21,162 bases of DNA from Chromera velia (GCA_018398765.1 JAHBMJ010001939.1:3295-24456), one strand, 5' to 3'; positions 1 through 10,180 are shown, counted from the stretch's first letter. The notes: a model not told the origin generated them from the letters alone. Numbers and translations are program-made.

Positions 1-8
1 CCCCTTCT

Positions 9-28
9 CTTTCTCTCTCTCTCTCTCT

Positions 29-60
<32 letters not shown>
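9..60. repeat. (CT)n then (CA)n microsatellite
   Basis: A run of CT dinucleotides passes directly into CA dinucleotides at the left edge. It lies in the VTA1 intron that follows the last exon visible in the window. The stretch 61-316 is purine-rich and I see no further VTA1 exon in it. Confidence 0.9.
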
Positions 61-62
<2 letters not shown>

Positions 63-316
63 AGGGAACAAAGCAGGGAAAGGGGAAAAAAGGGAGGGAG
101 AAAAAGAAATAGCAAGAAGAGAGAGGAAACAAACAAAGCGGGACGGGGAGGCATGATTGGAAGCAAGTCAACAGTCATGGACGGAAGATCAAAGAAAAGA
201 CGAAAAACAAAAAGAAACAACACCAGCTGCATGACTACGAAAGACTAGACGAAAGAAAGGAAGGAAGGAACGAACGGGACGGACACACACACACACTCAC
301 ACACACACTGACCCAC

Positions 317-744
317 CTGAAATCGCCCACGACGCCAGTTTTTCTGCTTCTTTCATGTCCTGTCTGGACACCCCCCCCCTCTTGGACTCCCTCTTCACAC
401 TCACACCCGGGTCCGACACGGTCGGGGCCACTGAGTCTCCTTGGGAAGGTCCGGGGACGGACGCGGCGGCAGGAGGTTCAGACGCTGCAAACAGGCAGGC
501 AAGCAAGCAAAGGGACAAATGGCCAGCAACCAAACAAGTACAAACAGACTTTGATGCGTGGAAGGCGTGACAGAGACGCGAAGAAGGGGGGTATGCTTCT
601 AATGAATCTGCACAAGCAGCAAGTGCACAGAGAGACGGGTGGACATGCACACTCATGAAGCCAGTCTATGTACAGATCTCCCGGGAAAACCAAAGGTGTA
701 TTGTCTGTACGTTCGGTATCTGTCTCTCTCTTTGTGTGTGTGTG

Positions 745-778
<34 letters not shown>

Positions 779-825
779 TGTGTGCGTGTGAGTGTGAGTG
801 AGTGCGCCTGTCTGCGCCTCTTTCT

Positions 826-868
<43 letters not shown>

Positions 869-3800
869 TCACTCACTCACTCACACACATACATACTGAT
901 TGAGCGAGAGCGTCCTTCCTCCCAGCCAATCAACGGACCTGCTGGATGAAGGGGAGGAGGGGAAGGCCCCCCCTGCTGGGAAGGGCCGGCAGAGGCAGAG
1001 GCAGAGCTTCTCCGTGACGCCCCCTCTCCAGCGAAACCCGCAGGCACCGACGGAAGATCAATGTCTCCCCCTCCAGTCCCCTCAGGCACTGAGGGAAGTC
1101 CCAAAGCCGCAAATTCGGCCTCCAATTCGTCTTCTGCCCCTTCCTTCCTCGGGGGGGGGTCGGGGGTCACTCCCTGGTCGATACACTTCTTCAGATAAGT
1201 CGCACGCCACTTTGCCCACTTCCTGCATCCATCCATCCATTAATTGATTGCTCCATCCCTCCATCCATCCGGATACACGACTCATCAACCCCGCCTTTCT
1301 GTCCACTTCTAGCAGAGACTTACAAAAGGTTTGGGGGGAGAAAATATTCAGACAACTCGAGATCTCCAAGCAACCAACCCACCGACCCAGTTATTCTACT
1401 ACCAACAACAGTTGCGAAGGCGCACGAGCAGGCTCACCTCTTCTCCAGCCAGTCGGGTGCCAGAGGGCCAAACTGTTGGAGGACGTCAATGAAGAGAGAG
1501 GCGGAGTAGTAGGTCCGCACGGTCCCCAGATTAACCTGTCCCTTCCTGTCCTCGTCGTCCGCTTTCGCAAACACATCTGCGGCAAAGATGGACAAAGGGA
1601 AGGATGGATCGAGAGGCAGAAGTGCAAAGAGAGACAGATAGATGAATCAGTAACGTAGTGGTTCCAGGCAGACATTCGCTATCGATGGTATACTGATGGG
1701 TTGGTTTCCTTTTCTCTGTCTTTTCCTTCCCCGCGTACGCATCCGTTCTATGAAGGGAGCAGAGAGGTCATCAGGATGGACTCGAAATAAAAGAAAAACA
1801 AGAGCCGCCCTCCCTCCTATTGCTCGAAGTGCCTGGGCTCATCTGGGTGTGGACTGCCCCGGGCGATTTTTCTATGGTCTTACTGCATCTGTGTGCATGC
1901 AAGCACAAAACGGGAAGAAGGAGACGTTCCCGATCCTCCAAGACGGAACACCCACAAGCTCGCGTCACCCCTACCTTCTAGCATCGATGACAAAGTGAAA
2001 ACAGCTGGTGAAAGAAGAGAAAAGAGAAAGGGTCCTCCCTGCATTTCATTCCTTCCTGGGTGAAAAAAAAGAGAAAGAAGAGAGGGAGGCAACGGACCCA
2101 AACAAAAGCTTTCGAATTCCGCCTGCGTCCCCGCCTGTTCCCCGTGGGGCTTCAGAGCCTCCGCCTTGTCCAGCATCTTGATCAACAAGTCGATGTAACC
2201 TGAAGTCATGCACAGGGAGGGAGGGAGGGCCGAGAGAGAAACGGAATCTGCGTTTATTTTGATACAGAATTATTTTTCCCTGAAAAAGAATTCTGTATGA
2301 AAATAAAGGCATGCACAGGGAGGGAGGGAGGGAGGGCCGAGAAACGGAATCTTTCTTCAACCTTTTCCCGAGCCTGAAGGATTGCCTCACATCACAGCAA
2401 GGATGCTTGAGGGGCTCGTGATGCAAGGATCACACGCACACCCGTGCGCTCGCGTGCGTCAACACGGACACACACAAACGCACGACCACACGACCGCACG
2501 CTTGCACCAACACATAGGAAAATACACGAACACTTGAGAGACCACTTCTGGATCCCCCCTTTTGCTTCTGCCCCCCCTCGTCAACCCTCCCCCTCTCTCT
2601 CTACCCCTTCAAGAGGAACCCCCCTCCCCTTTGGAGGCCTTTCATTCGGAGAGACAGACAGACAGACCGACCGGGCTGAGTGCCGAACACGGCACGATTT
2701 TCCGCGAGCTGCTCAGCCGCGAATTTGAAGCAGTAGAAGCTCGCTGCATGCGGGAGTGGGGAGAGAGGCAGATATAAGGAAGGGGGATACAAGGAAGGGA
2801 GGCGCGGGCGAAGGGGGGAGAACCCCGGCCCACGGCTGGAAGAAAACAGAAGAGAAGGGAATGGGAGGAGATGGGAGAATCGAGAAGAGAAGAGAAGAAA
2901 AATGGAGAGAAGAGAAGAGAAGAGAAAACGAAGATCCTCAAAGCGAGGCAGTTGAACGAGACAGCAAGAGAGAACTTCCGGAAAAGAAAAGAGAAAACAA
3001 AGCGAGAATACGCAGACAAAAGGAAAAGAAACAGGCAGAAGACTCACCATGAGGCACCACCTGCAGAGGGAATGGAACCTCACAAAGAGAGACAGCAAAA
3101 ACACAAAAACAAACAACAAAAAACACCAGTAGAGAATCAATGACATGCTTTGTGGTGAATGTAAGGACGGATAATCAAACGGAACACTTCGTTTCTTTTG
3201 CATCGATATCTTTTCTTCCATGTACACGCTACTCAAACAAAGCCTGTCAAAACGATGCATATGCCCAATTCTTCAAGTGCTGCAGCTCCTCTCCCCAACT
3301 TCCCGAGAGCTAGGCATGAGGCTTCCTTGCGCTTATCGCAGTCGATGAAAGAGCTGGCAATGCGATTTGAGAGAAGACCCGAGCATTCGAACGCACGCCC
3401 TCGCTCTCAGATTGAGAGAACATATCGAGAGACGGAGAGACGGACAGAGACGGAGAAGAGCGGTAGAGCAGCACAGAGAAAGGAAGAGAGGGGAACGGAC
3501 ATGTTCGAGTTCCTCCCCCCTGTTGATGTACGGCACGAAGGCTCGCGCGCCTGCAATCCCGGAGAGAGAGGCAGAGTGAGAATGAAAGTTGAGCTGCAAA
3601 AGAAAAGGCACACAGCCAACATGGGAGGCTTGTGCAAAGACAGCGGAAAGATCATGAGATTGGCACAGGAATTGACCTTCTGGGACGTCTTTTCTCTGAG
3701 TCAGCATCTCCAGTAGGCGTGATCACGAAAGCAAATGAGCAGAAGAGAAGAACACCGCGCAAGAAGTAGAGGAGACGGGTTACTTGCCGAGGCGATGGAA

Positions 3801-3922
3801 GGCGGCCGGGAAAGGCACGCAGACGCAAATGCTCTACAATCCACGAATGCAACAAGCAGCGCTGAGGCCCCAAATTTTGGAGCTTTGTCTGTGGAGGTAG
3901 ACAGGCATTGATGATGATTCAT
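317..3922 (-). CDS. VTA1: VTA1/LIP5-like regulator of Vps4 and ESCRT-III (3' end outside window)
   Basis: Family role: VTA1/LIP5 binds ESCRT-III through tandem MIT-like helices and stimulates the Vps4 ATPase during multivesicular-body sorting. Exons in reading order: 3922-3784 (uncertain), 3550-3501, 3060-3048, 2743-2672, 2199-2098, 1576-1438, 1222-939, 484-317. Reading phase is preserved at every junction. The N-terminal blocks read FVPYINRGEELEH, then FYCFKFAAEQ, YIDLLIKMLDKAEALK, DVFAKADDEDRKG, TYYSASLFIDVLQQFGPL and RKWAKWRATYLKKCIDQG. They follow the order and spacing I remember for plant LIP5. A Pro/Ser/Gly-rich linker follows, and then VSRQDMKEAEKLASWAIS, the start of the conserved C-terminal helical domain that binds Vps4. 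The last exon ends in phase 1, so the remainder lies left of position 1. About 320 codons are visible. The identity is firm; the first exon is not. The gene runs divergently from CSN8. Confidence 0.85.
727..890. repeat. compound CT/GT/CA microsatellite
   Basis: Alternating blocks of CT, TG and CA dinucleotides, including a long GT run near 763-784 and a CA run near 849-868, lie in the VTA1 intron between the exons ending at 939 and starting at 484. Short reading frames across it give only low-complexity peptides. Confidence 0.9.
2207..2352. repeat. hairpin flanked by 43-bp direct repeats in a VTA1 intron
   Basis: Near-identical 43-bp copies at 2207-2249 and 2310-2352 both begin catgcacagggaggg and end aaacggaatct. 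Between them, 2253-2271 and 2289-2307 form 19-bp inverted arms with one mismatch and a 17-bp loop. The left copy abuts the acceptor of the 2199-2098 exon. The layout resembles a small foldback insertion within a duplicated target, or a duplication followed by hairpin gain. No coding capacity is seen. Confidence 0.75.
2756..3010. repeat. purine-rich tract with GAGAA repeats
   Basis: The plus strand is almost pure A/G, with reiterated GAGAAGAGAA near 2880-2935. On the VTA1 sense strand this is a long pyrimidine tract between the microexon and the FYC exon. I see no coding exon in it. Confidence 0.7.
3048..3060 (-). other. VTA1: 13-nt microexon of VTA1
   Basis: On the minus strand, GTGGTGCCTCATG lies between an acceptor (CTCTGCAG) and a full-consensus donor (GTGAGT). 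Including it joins the phase-0 end of the 3550-3501 exon to the phase-1 start of the 2743-2672 exon. It also gives HVVPHAS between the ELE and FYC blocks. That places eight residues between EL and FYC, the spacing I recall in plant LIP5. Joining the flanking exons directly at the GTCCGT donor puts the FYC exon out of frame. Confidence 0.7.
3784..3922 (-). other. VTA1: candidate first coding exon of VTA1 (two competing models)
   Basis: An ATG at 3922-3920 opens a frame that reaches a GT donor (GTAACC) at 3783 in phase 1, as the next exon at 3550 requires. Its peptide has no family feature I recognise and the ATG context is poor. In another frame the same stretch reads PFPAAFHRL and ends in phase 1 at a GC donor (GCAAGT) at 3787. 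That peptide fits the Pro/Phe-x-x-Leu start of VTA1 proteins better, but it would need another exon upstream because a stop codon precedes it. I cannot choose between the models from sequence alone. Confidence 0.35.
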
Positions 3923-3959
3923 GCAGTTGGAAGATGAATAGGTGCACGAGGCAAAGTAT

Positions 3960-4160
3960 CGTCATGCAGGCCGGCGCCCGGCGCCATGCATATGCATCCA
4001 CGGCGCCGCGCGCGGCTGGCCCGCGGCAATTAATTTTTGTGGCCGGCTATGCGATGCCATGCGTGCAATCGCGTGCATGCCACAAAATCAAAGTTGCGCG
4101 CGCAAATCGCGCGCATACTTCTTGCATGGCGCGGACTGCACTGCGCATGCACTGATCTGT
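3960..4160. promoter_or_regulatory. putative two-way promoter, CpG- and TGCATGC-rich
   Basis: This block lies between the divergent VTA1 and CSN8 genes and differs in composition from its surroundings. It holds perfect palindromes ATGCATATGCAT (3986-3997) and TTGCGCGCGCAA (4094-4105), GGCGCC repeats near 3973-4010, and GTGCATGC (4073-4080) facing its reverse complement GCATGCAC (4145-4152). TGCATGC-like words are targets of some ApiAP2 factors in apicomplexans; applying that here is inference. The regions 4161-4647 and 3923-3959 show nothing else I can name. Confidence 0.45.
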
Positions 4161-4647
4161 TCTGAATTTCTCATCCTCCCTGTATCTCCCTGTTCACCAT
4201 TCTTTCACCTTTCTTTCTAGTTGATTGCGAAAGAGTGCCCTCCTCATTGTGAGACACCGGATCAGAAACGCCACTCATCATCTGACCGCGCGCACGAACT
4301 CATCTCTGTCTCCAGCGATTTATTGACCGCTCCATCCATCGAGAACGCAGCGAGAAGGCAGGGGGAAAAGAGAATTCGGGAAGGGACTTCTCTGTTTTCA
4401 TCCGTTTTGGGGGATTGTTTGGCTCCAAGCCCGATTTCGTTCGGGTGTCTGTCCACAAGACTCGATCGAGAAGGGCAGCGACCACCTTGTAGTCTGTCGT
4501 CAGCAAATTTAATCGACCGACCGATCAATTTGTGAAGATCTTCATTTCCCTTCTCTGCAAGTGCACAACTGGAAGGAAAAGCAACGAAGAGGTGGCAGTT
4601 TGCGTGATTTGTTTGAAAAAATAAAGGAAGGAAAGAAGACGGCAAGG

Positions 4648-6769
4648 ATGGACGAAATGGAACTTCAAACAGCCGTCTCCGAGATCCGCAACCTCGCAGA
4701 GAGCGACCAGGTCGGTGAGAAGAGAAGACAGGGCAAAAAGAGAACACAGAGGGTCTTCTAAAATCAGACAGGGGATAACCAGGTCGAGAGAGAAAATTGG
4801 AAGAAGGCCGCCTCACTTGTGGTGACGTGTTTGAAGCTTTGTGTGTGTCAGTTTTTGAGTTTTTGGAATTTGGTTGTTATGCCTGAGCAGTCCGGCCGCC
4901 TGTCTGTGCGATATTCTGCTTTGCCCTCTCTCTGGTCATTAGTCTCTCCAGTCTCATGCGAACAGAGAAGGCAAGGCAGCAAAGTGGAGTCGGAACAAGC
5001 GGGGAAAGGAAAGGTACTCTCGCTCTCGCTTTCGATCGCGCTCTCACAAGCACGCACTCACATACATGCACAGACGTTCGTGCAAAGGTGGGTACATGCA
5101 AGAAGGGAAGCAATGAGAGGGAGAGAGAGGGAAAGATCACATAGGTGGACAAGAGAAAAGTACCCCAGGCTTGTCTCTGGTTTTCTTTTCGTGCCGTTTC
5201 GATTCCCTTAGCTTTGATCCTTTTCCTCTCTGAGCAGATGAGTAGACCCGCCCTGTTTTTCATTCGGTCGTTTGTTCCCTCACTTGGTCCCCGAGGTCCT
5301 AGCTGACCAGCGTCTGTTCTCTTTCATTCCGTCGTTTGTTCCCTCAGATGGTCCCCGAGGTCCTAGCTGAGCAGTGTCTGTTCATTGAGCTGGTCCTCCT
5401 GGAGAAGGGCCTCTCTCTGGAGGCCTTTGCGGACTTTTACGCCATGCACATGCTCTCCTACCTCCTCTGTGACAACCTCTGTGAGGCGAAGGTTGGTTCA
5501 GTGGGGTGCTGGTAGGTTGGTTGAGGGGTGCAGGCTTTCAGAAGCACCTGTAATTTCTGACATGAAGATGGTCACCCTATGTGAGCAAGCCTTTCCGTCC
5601 GGGTCCAAGTTCCTTCCTGTTTTTCCTTCTTCGGCCTTGATGGCTCTTTCTTCCTCTCTCTGCGTATCTCTGCATGCGGACAAAGAGAGCGTCGTGCCTG
5701 CCTGCCTGTCTGCCCCCCCTACCTGTCTGCCAGGCCCTGAAATATCGTTTAGCGCGGCGACTGTCTCCACTTGTGGACGTACCGATATGTGTTTGCGTGG
5801 GCGCGGATGTATTCACGCGATTTTCTTTTCTGTGTGCTTTACGTACATGTACCGTACAATGTGCGTTTGTACGCACATCTCTGTCTAATTTTATGCACAT
5901 GTATAAATGTGCGTGCGTGTGTGTGTGGGTGTGTGCGTGTGTGAGTATCAGTGTGAGTGTGTGTGTGTGTGCAGATGCTGTGGATGCGGATGCCTGAGCG
6001 ACTGAGGCAGCGGCCCCTCCTCTCCGGCGTGCACAAAGTCCTCCAGGCCCTCTGGAGATCCGAGCGACAGGTGGGGGGCAGGGGGGCATGCGTGGGCCCT
6101 CAAATTCTTTCTGTCTGTCCATTTATCTGTCTCTCTCGCACTCGCTCTCTTTCTTTCTCTCTCACTCTCTCAGTGGGGATGTGTCAGACGTACAGCTTGC
6201 AGCAGTGCATAAGCATGTCTTTTTGGTTGAAGCATTGATGCGCATGCGAAGATTCGCGTGTGGATGCAGGCCAGTAGTCGTTCATGCCTGCCTGAATGCT
6301 CCGCTGAGACTGTGGAGGCGTTTTTCTGTCTGTTACTTCTAGAAACGGATCTCTCTCTTTCTCTCCCTGGTGTCCTGACTGACTGGGTGGCTGATTGATT
6401 GCCTTCTTTCAGAACGCCTTCGAGACTCTGGAGAGGATTGCCAACGCGCCCCCTCAGGACAACGTGGACGCCCCGATCAGGAAGCTCTCCAAATTGGTGG
6501 CAGACAAACAGAGGCAGAAGGCATTCGAGTTGCTCTCGAGGTCAGATAGGGCAGCAAGGGAAGTAGAGAGGGGGGAAAAAGGGAGGAGGCACCTCCGCAT
6601 AAATAAATAGACGGAATAAGGAGAGAAAGTGGATGGTGTCTTCCAATTTTGTCTGTTGTCTTTTGGTTTTCTTTTGCCTTCTCAATCAAACGATAGGCCT
6701 GCTTCTCCCCTTCTTCGCATCAGGTCATCCTTCTTCCATTTTCTTTTCTTTCTTCCTCTCTTCCACCTG

Positions 6770-6800
<31 letters not shown>

Positions 6801-8259
6801 CCTTTGCTTTTGTGTCTCTCCTCATTCAACGAACCTTCGGTCGGTCGGTCGAGGGGTCGTTTGACCGACACGTATTCACTGCACCTGTGTTTGTTTTTAA
6901 TCTGCCTAACAGAGGCAGCCGCATAGTCTACCCTGAGGAGGAAACAAAGAAGAAGAAAGAAAACACGCAGAAGGCTCCATTCCGTGTGTCCATACATCTA
7001 TCCCCTTCCTTCGCTTTCCTTTCCTTTCTTTTGTGTCTGTCTTTTTCTCTCGGTCTTCTTCCTGCTTGCAGGGCGTTCAGCTCGATCAGCCAGGAGGAGC
7101 TCGCCAAGCTGACGGGGCTCCCTCGGGACGTTGCTGTGGAGTCTGCTCGGGGTCGGTCTGTCTGTCTTTTCTTAAATGTTTTTGGTCGGAGTGGGCGTGG
7201 GGTCAGGGGGGAGAGGTCCTTTCTTTCTTGAGGGAGCAGTGAGTGAAGGGTCTCTCTCTTTGTACTGGACGGTGCCCTCGTCGCCTTCTTCCTTTTTCCT
7301 CTGCAGAGCCGACCGACTATCACTTCCGTTTCCTCTGGTCCTCCCGGCATATCTATGCAGTGGTCTCATTTATTCGTCTGCACACACAGAGAGAAACATA
7401 TTTCGACAGCGTCTCTTTCCTGGCTTGGATTTTCGTCCCTTTACGTTGCTGTTCCCTTCCCTTTCCTTTCTGACGGACTGTCTGTCTGTGTGAGAGCAGG
7501 GCTCGGATGGACTGAGGAGGCCAACGGATACCTTCGTCCCGTCCTTCCGGTCTGTCCTTGATGAGGCGGCTTTCCTTCCTTCCTTCCTTCCTTCCTTTCT
7601 GTTTTGTGCTTCGTTCTCATTCTGGCATGCGCTCGTAGTTTTCCCTTCTCGTGCATGTCCAATGTTTTTGTCCTTCTGTCTGTCTGATCTCCCCGCTATA
7701 TAGTTTCGCCCTCCTCGCGCTTCTCTCTCTGTTGCCTTCCCGTACAGAATTCTGTTCAACAGCATCGCGTCGAATCGGGTTTGTTTCTCCACTCGTCAGT
7801 CAGCCTCCTCCCCTCCTTTCCTCCCTCCCTGTCTGTGAGTGTACGTGCCTGCAGGCCCCCGTGCCCCCCTCTGTCGGCGTCCTGGAACAACTGAACAGCC
7901 TCACTCAGGACGTGGCATTCCTCGAACAGGTCAGTGTGTGTGTGTGTGTGTGTGTGTGCGTGTGCGTGGTGGTTCGCCTTTTTTGAGAAATGTAACAGAC
8001 ACCTACGTGACCATCCTGCTCCTCACTGCGAACGTTTTTGTGCGCACACGATCATGTCATGCAGGTGGACCTCCAGGCGATGGTCAAGAAAGAGGAGGAG
8101 TCCAGGGTGGGGGGTGCGACAGGAAAGGGGGCAGGGGGGGGAGAGGAGAGGGCCCACAAACCGAGAACGGGAGTTCAGGGAGACGCAGGAGGGAAGGGGG
8201 GGGGGGCGGGTCCCATGGCGGGCAGTGCCGGGGGGGCGCATGGGAAGGGCCGTGGGTAG
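4648..8259 (+). CDS. CSN8: COP9 signalosome subunit 8 (CSN8)
   Basis: CSN8 is a PCI-family subunit of the COP9 signalosome, the complex that removes NEDD8 from cullins and so tunes ubiquitin ligases. Exons: 4648-4710, 5348-5491, 5975-6070, 6413-6540, 7072-7151, 7500-7549, 7855-7929, 8065-8259. All junctions keep phase and give 276 residues. Residues 53-76 carry FYAMHMLSYLL and AKMLWMRMP, like the AR-LW-R-P block of CSN8. AFSSISQEELAKLTGLP at about 145-161 matches the winged-helix part of the CSN8/PSMD8/eIF3k domain. LGWTEEANGYLRPVLP and APVPP...LNSLTQDVAFLEQ match the CSN8 C-terminus, which argues against eIF3k and PSMD8. The ATG has A at -3 and G at +4. Exon 1 must use GTCGGT; the nearby GTGAGA would break the frame. 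The last exon adds 64 residues rich in Gly, Lys and Glu, beyond the usual family end. Confidence 0.88.
5258..5383 (+). repeat. 64-bp-period tandem duplication across the CSN8 exon 2 acceptor
   Basis: Copies at 5258-5319 and 5322-5383 are nearly identical and contain the end of intron 1 plus the first codons of exon 2. The inner copy has the working acceptor ccctcag followed by atg. In the outer copy this reads ccctcac followed by ttg, so the AG is lost. The outer copy is therefore a dead splice site lying within intron 1. Confidence 0.85.
5905..5974. repeat. (GT)n microsatellite abutting the CSN8 exon 3 acceptor
   Basis: GT-rich sequence runs directly into the GCAG acceptor at 5971-5974, in place of an ordinary pyrimidine tract. 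A similar (GT)n at 7932-7959 follows immediately after the donor of exon 7. Other CSN8 introns hold (CT)n near 6771-6797 and (TTCC)n near 7572-7599. Confidence 0.8.
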
Positions 8260-8810
8260 AGAAAGAACGAGAAGCGAGGGAGTGGTATGGAAGACCTCTG
8301 AGTTGGGTTGGATTGCGGTGTTGGATCTTGGAGGAACAGTTTTGGGTCTGAAAAATGTTGGGAGACAGAGGGAGGATAGTGTACGAGTTAATGGGATTAC
8401 AGACTGATTTGCAGTAACTGGGAAGTCAGTCAAATTACTGGGGGAACAGATATGGGACGGGGAGGGGGTGATGGCGTCATCAACGATCAGTTGCGGAAAG
8501 GAGTTGCAGGCCTAGCGAGGGGGTTTGGGGCGTTTCAGGTCCCACGCACAATAACGAAGGCCAGTGTGGAACGAAGGCAAATAAAAAGCTGAAACGCGAA
8601 TTCCTCGGCCGCCAAACGCGTGGGAAGAGCTCAAAAGAACACTGAAGTCTAGACTGAAGTGTGAATTGTGACCATGTTGCCATGATGTTGGTCCATTGTT
8701 GGATTTGGTTATCATCATCATCATACGCCATCGCCATCGGCCCATGATGAGGCGTCTAGCGTTCGGCAAGTCAGCACAGGCAAGGCAAGTTGAATTAACG
8801 GACTAGTTTC
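8260..8810. other. non-coding stretch downstream of CSN8
   Basis: Probably CSN8 3' untranslated sequence followed by spacer. It is G-rich at first, then of mixed composition, with a short ATC repeat near 8711-8725. I see no gene, and no poly(A) signal I would insist on. Confidence 0.4.
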
Positions 8811-8992
8811 TAGCAGACAGGTTCAGGACGGATACTTCTTGGGGGTGGCAAAGCACATCCCATGAGCCAGCATCACTCAATCATGAGTCAATCTAGTCTC
8901 AATGACACTCATGCGCATGCATGCCCTGCCAGAAGCTAGGCCAGAAGTGGAAGAGTTTGAAAAGAAGTATCCGTTCTAAGCCTGTTTGTTAG
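8811..8992. mobile_element. MITE-like element with about 30-bp terminal inverted repeats
   Basis: The left arm (about 8811-8840) contains acggatacttctt. The reverse complement of the right arm (about 8963-8992) contains the same 13 bases, and both extend outward through CAGACAGG / CAAACAGG with only a few mismatches. TA dinucleotides sit at both outer ends (8811-8812 and 8991-8992), which would fit a Tc1/mariner-type target duplication. The 120-bp interior has no reading frame, so any movement would depend on another element. The family is not recognised. Confidence 0.55.
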
Positions 8993-9258
8993 GATTTGGT
9001 TCAAGTAATATTTGTTTTGATTTGAATTTGAACTTCAAGCTGAAATATTTGATATTTGATGTAGGCTAGGATGTAGGTAGATGTAAGATTTGAAGTTGAG
9101 CTCTTCACTAGGCTCTTCAGCCTTCAGGTTCTCCAATATCACTGTTATCATAGAACATTTATGATTTTTAAAAACATTTTTGCTTCTCATAAAAGTTTTA
9201 AAATTGTAGCCAAGGCGGCAGCTATTGGCGGCAGATGCTGCGAGTCGATCGATCGTTT

Positions 9259-9666
9259 TCAGGCTTTGGCATGGGTGTGAAGAGAGTAGAGAAGCAGGCA
9301 GCCCCACATGGCCGCAAAAGGCTTCCAGCTCCCAACATAGTAAGCTTTTTCTGCAACAGTTGGAGACGGCTTTGCGAACTTCTTGTTCCCCCAGTCTCTT
9401 GATGTAGATGCAGTTGAGGCACCCGGAGTCGCCAGGTGTCCCCTCACTCCAGAATAAGCAGCGGATGCGCCAAAAGAACAACCACAGAGCAAGCAGAGGA
9501 AGCAAAACACCCACAACGACTTCGGAGCTTCAACCGACTGAGGAGACGCGTGCGAGCTGGGCTCTCTATCCCATACAGATCCAGAACCATGGCAAACACG
9601 GCCGTACCCATGACTCCGCACGCCTAGGGGTAGATGCCAGCCTTCTAGGTTTCCCCCTTCCTTCAC
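9259..9666 (-). CDS. weak candidate reading frame with a C-terminal hydrophobic segment
   Basis: A 135-codon frame ends at 9259. Its last part reads NKKFAKPSPTVAEKAYYVG and then a hydrophobic stretch (PFAAMWGCLLLYSL) before the stop, like the tail of a small single-pass membrane protein. A second hydrophobic stretch (LWVFCFLCLLCGCSFGASAA) lies in the middle and could be a signal or membrane segment, or simply pyrimidine-rich intron sequence read through. No family is recognised, and another minus-strand frame overlaps it. I treat it as a possibility only. Confidence 0.2.
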   Translation of the reverse strand: MKEGGNLEGWHLPLGVRSHGYGRVCHGSGSVWDREPSSHASPQSVEAPKSLWVFCFLCLLCGCSFGASAAYSGVRGHLATPGASTASTSRDWGNKKFAKPSPTVAEKAYYVGSWKPFAAMWGCLLLYSLHTHAKA

Positions 9667-9669
9667 TGT

Positions 9670-10180
9670 CGACCAGACAAGCCATACTCATGGCCGCAGC
9701 CAGTTTTTGAAAAGGCAGTGATGTGTAGAAGAAGAAAATCGAAGGAGACGGCGAAAATCTGGGGGTATGACTCAATGGGGGTTTTCTACCTGGGTTAAGA
9801 CGGCAAGTCACATGTATGCACACGCCATGGAGCACTTTAGGACGGCTGTGATGGCGTAAGTTTCCCAGTATACGAACACCAGTCGGGGAAAAGCAAAAAA
9901 AATAAAAGAAAAAGAGAAAAAGAGAGAGATAGGATAAAAAAAGGCGGGTAGCTTGGCTCTCTCCGTCCATCTTTTAATCCTATAGACCAGCGTTTAAAGC
10001 CGACCTTTTCTCATTGTTTAGGACAAGCCCCCTTTGAGCTGCTGGGGGTTATTTATCATGTTTTTGCGTGTGCTTTCTCCTTTGGAGGAGGGCTGCCGAG
10101 CTTGTCTCTTACCGAACGTTAGAAGCCTTGAAGACTAGGCCACTAGTCTAAGCAGACAACGATGGTGCATGATGATGATG
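9670..10180. other. spacer without a recognisable gene
   Basis: Mixed-composition sequence. The only structure noted is a short hairpin with 7-bp arms (10132-10138 and 10143-10149) and a small GATGAT repeat near 10169-10185, just before the AT-rich island. Confidence 0.4.

Noticed and set aside
2601-3260. 219-codon minus-strand frame
   Set aside because: It crosses a low-complexity pyrimidine tract and reads through a VTA1 intron. Only 2743-2672 has homology, which is explained by the spliced VTA1 model.
6629-7231. 200-codon plus-strand frame within CSN8
   Set aside because: It is mainly intron 4 pyrimidine-rich sequence read through. Only 7072-7151 belongs to CSN8, and the spliced model joins it in phase with its neighbours.
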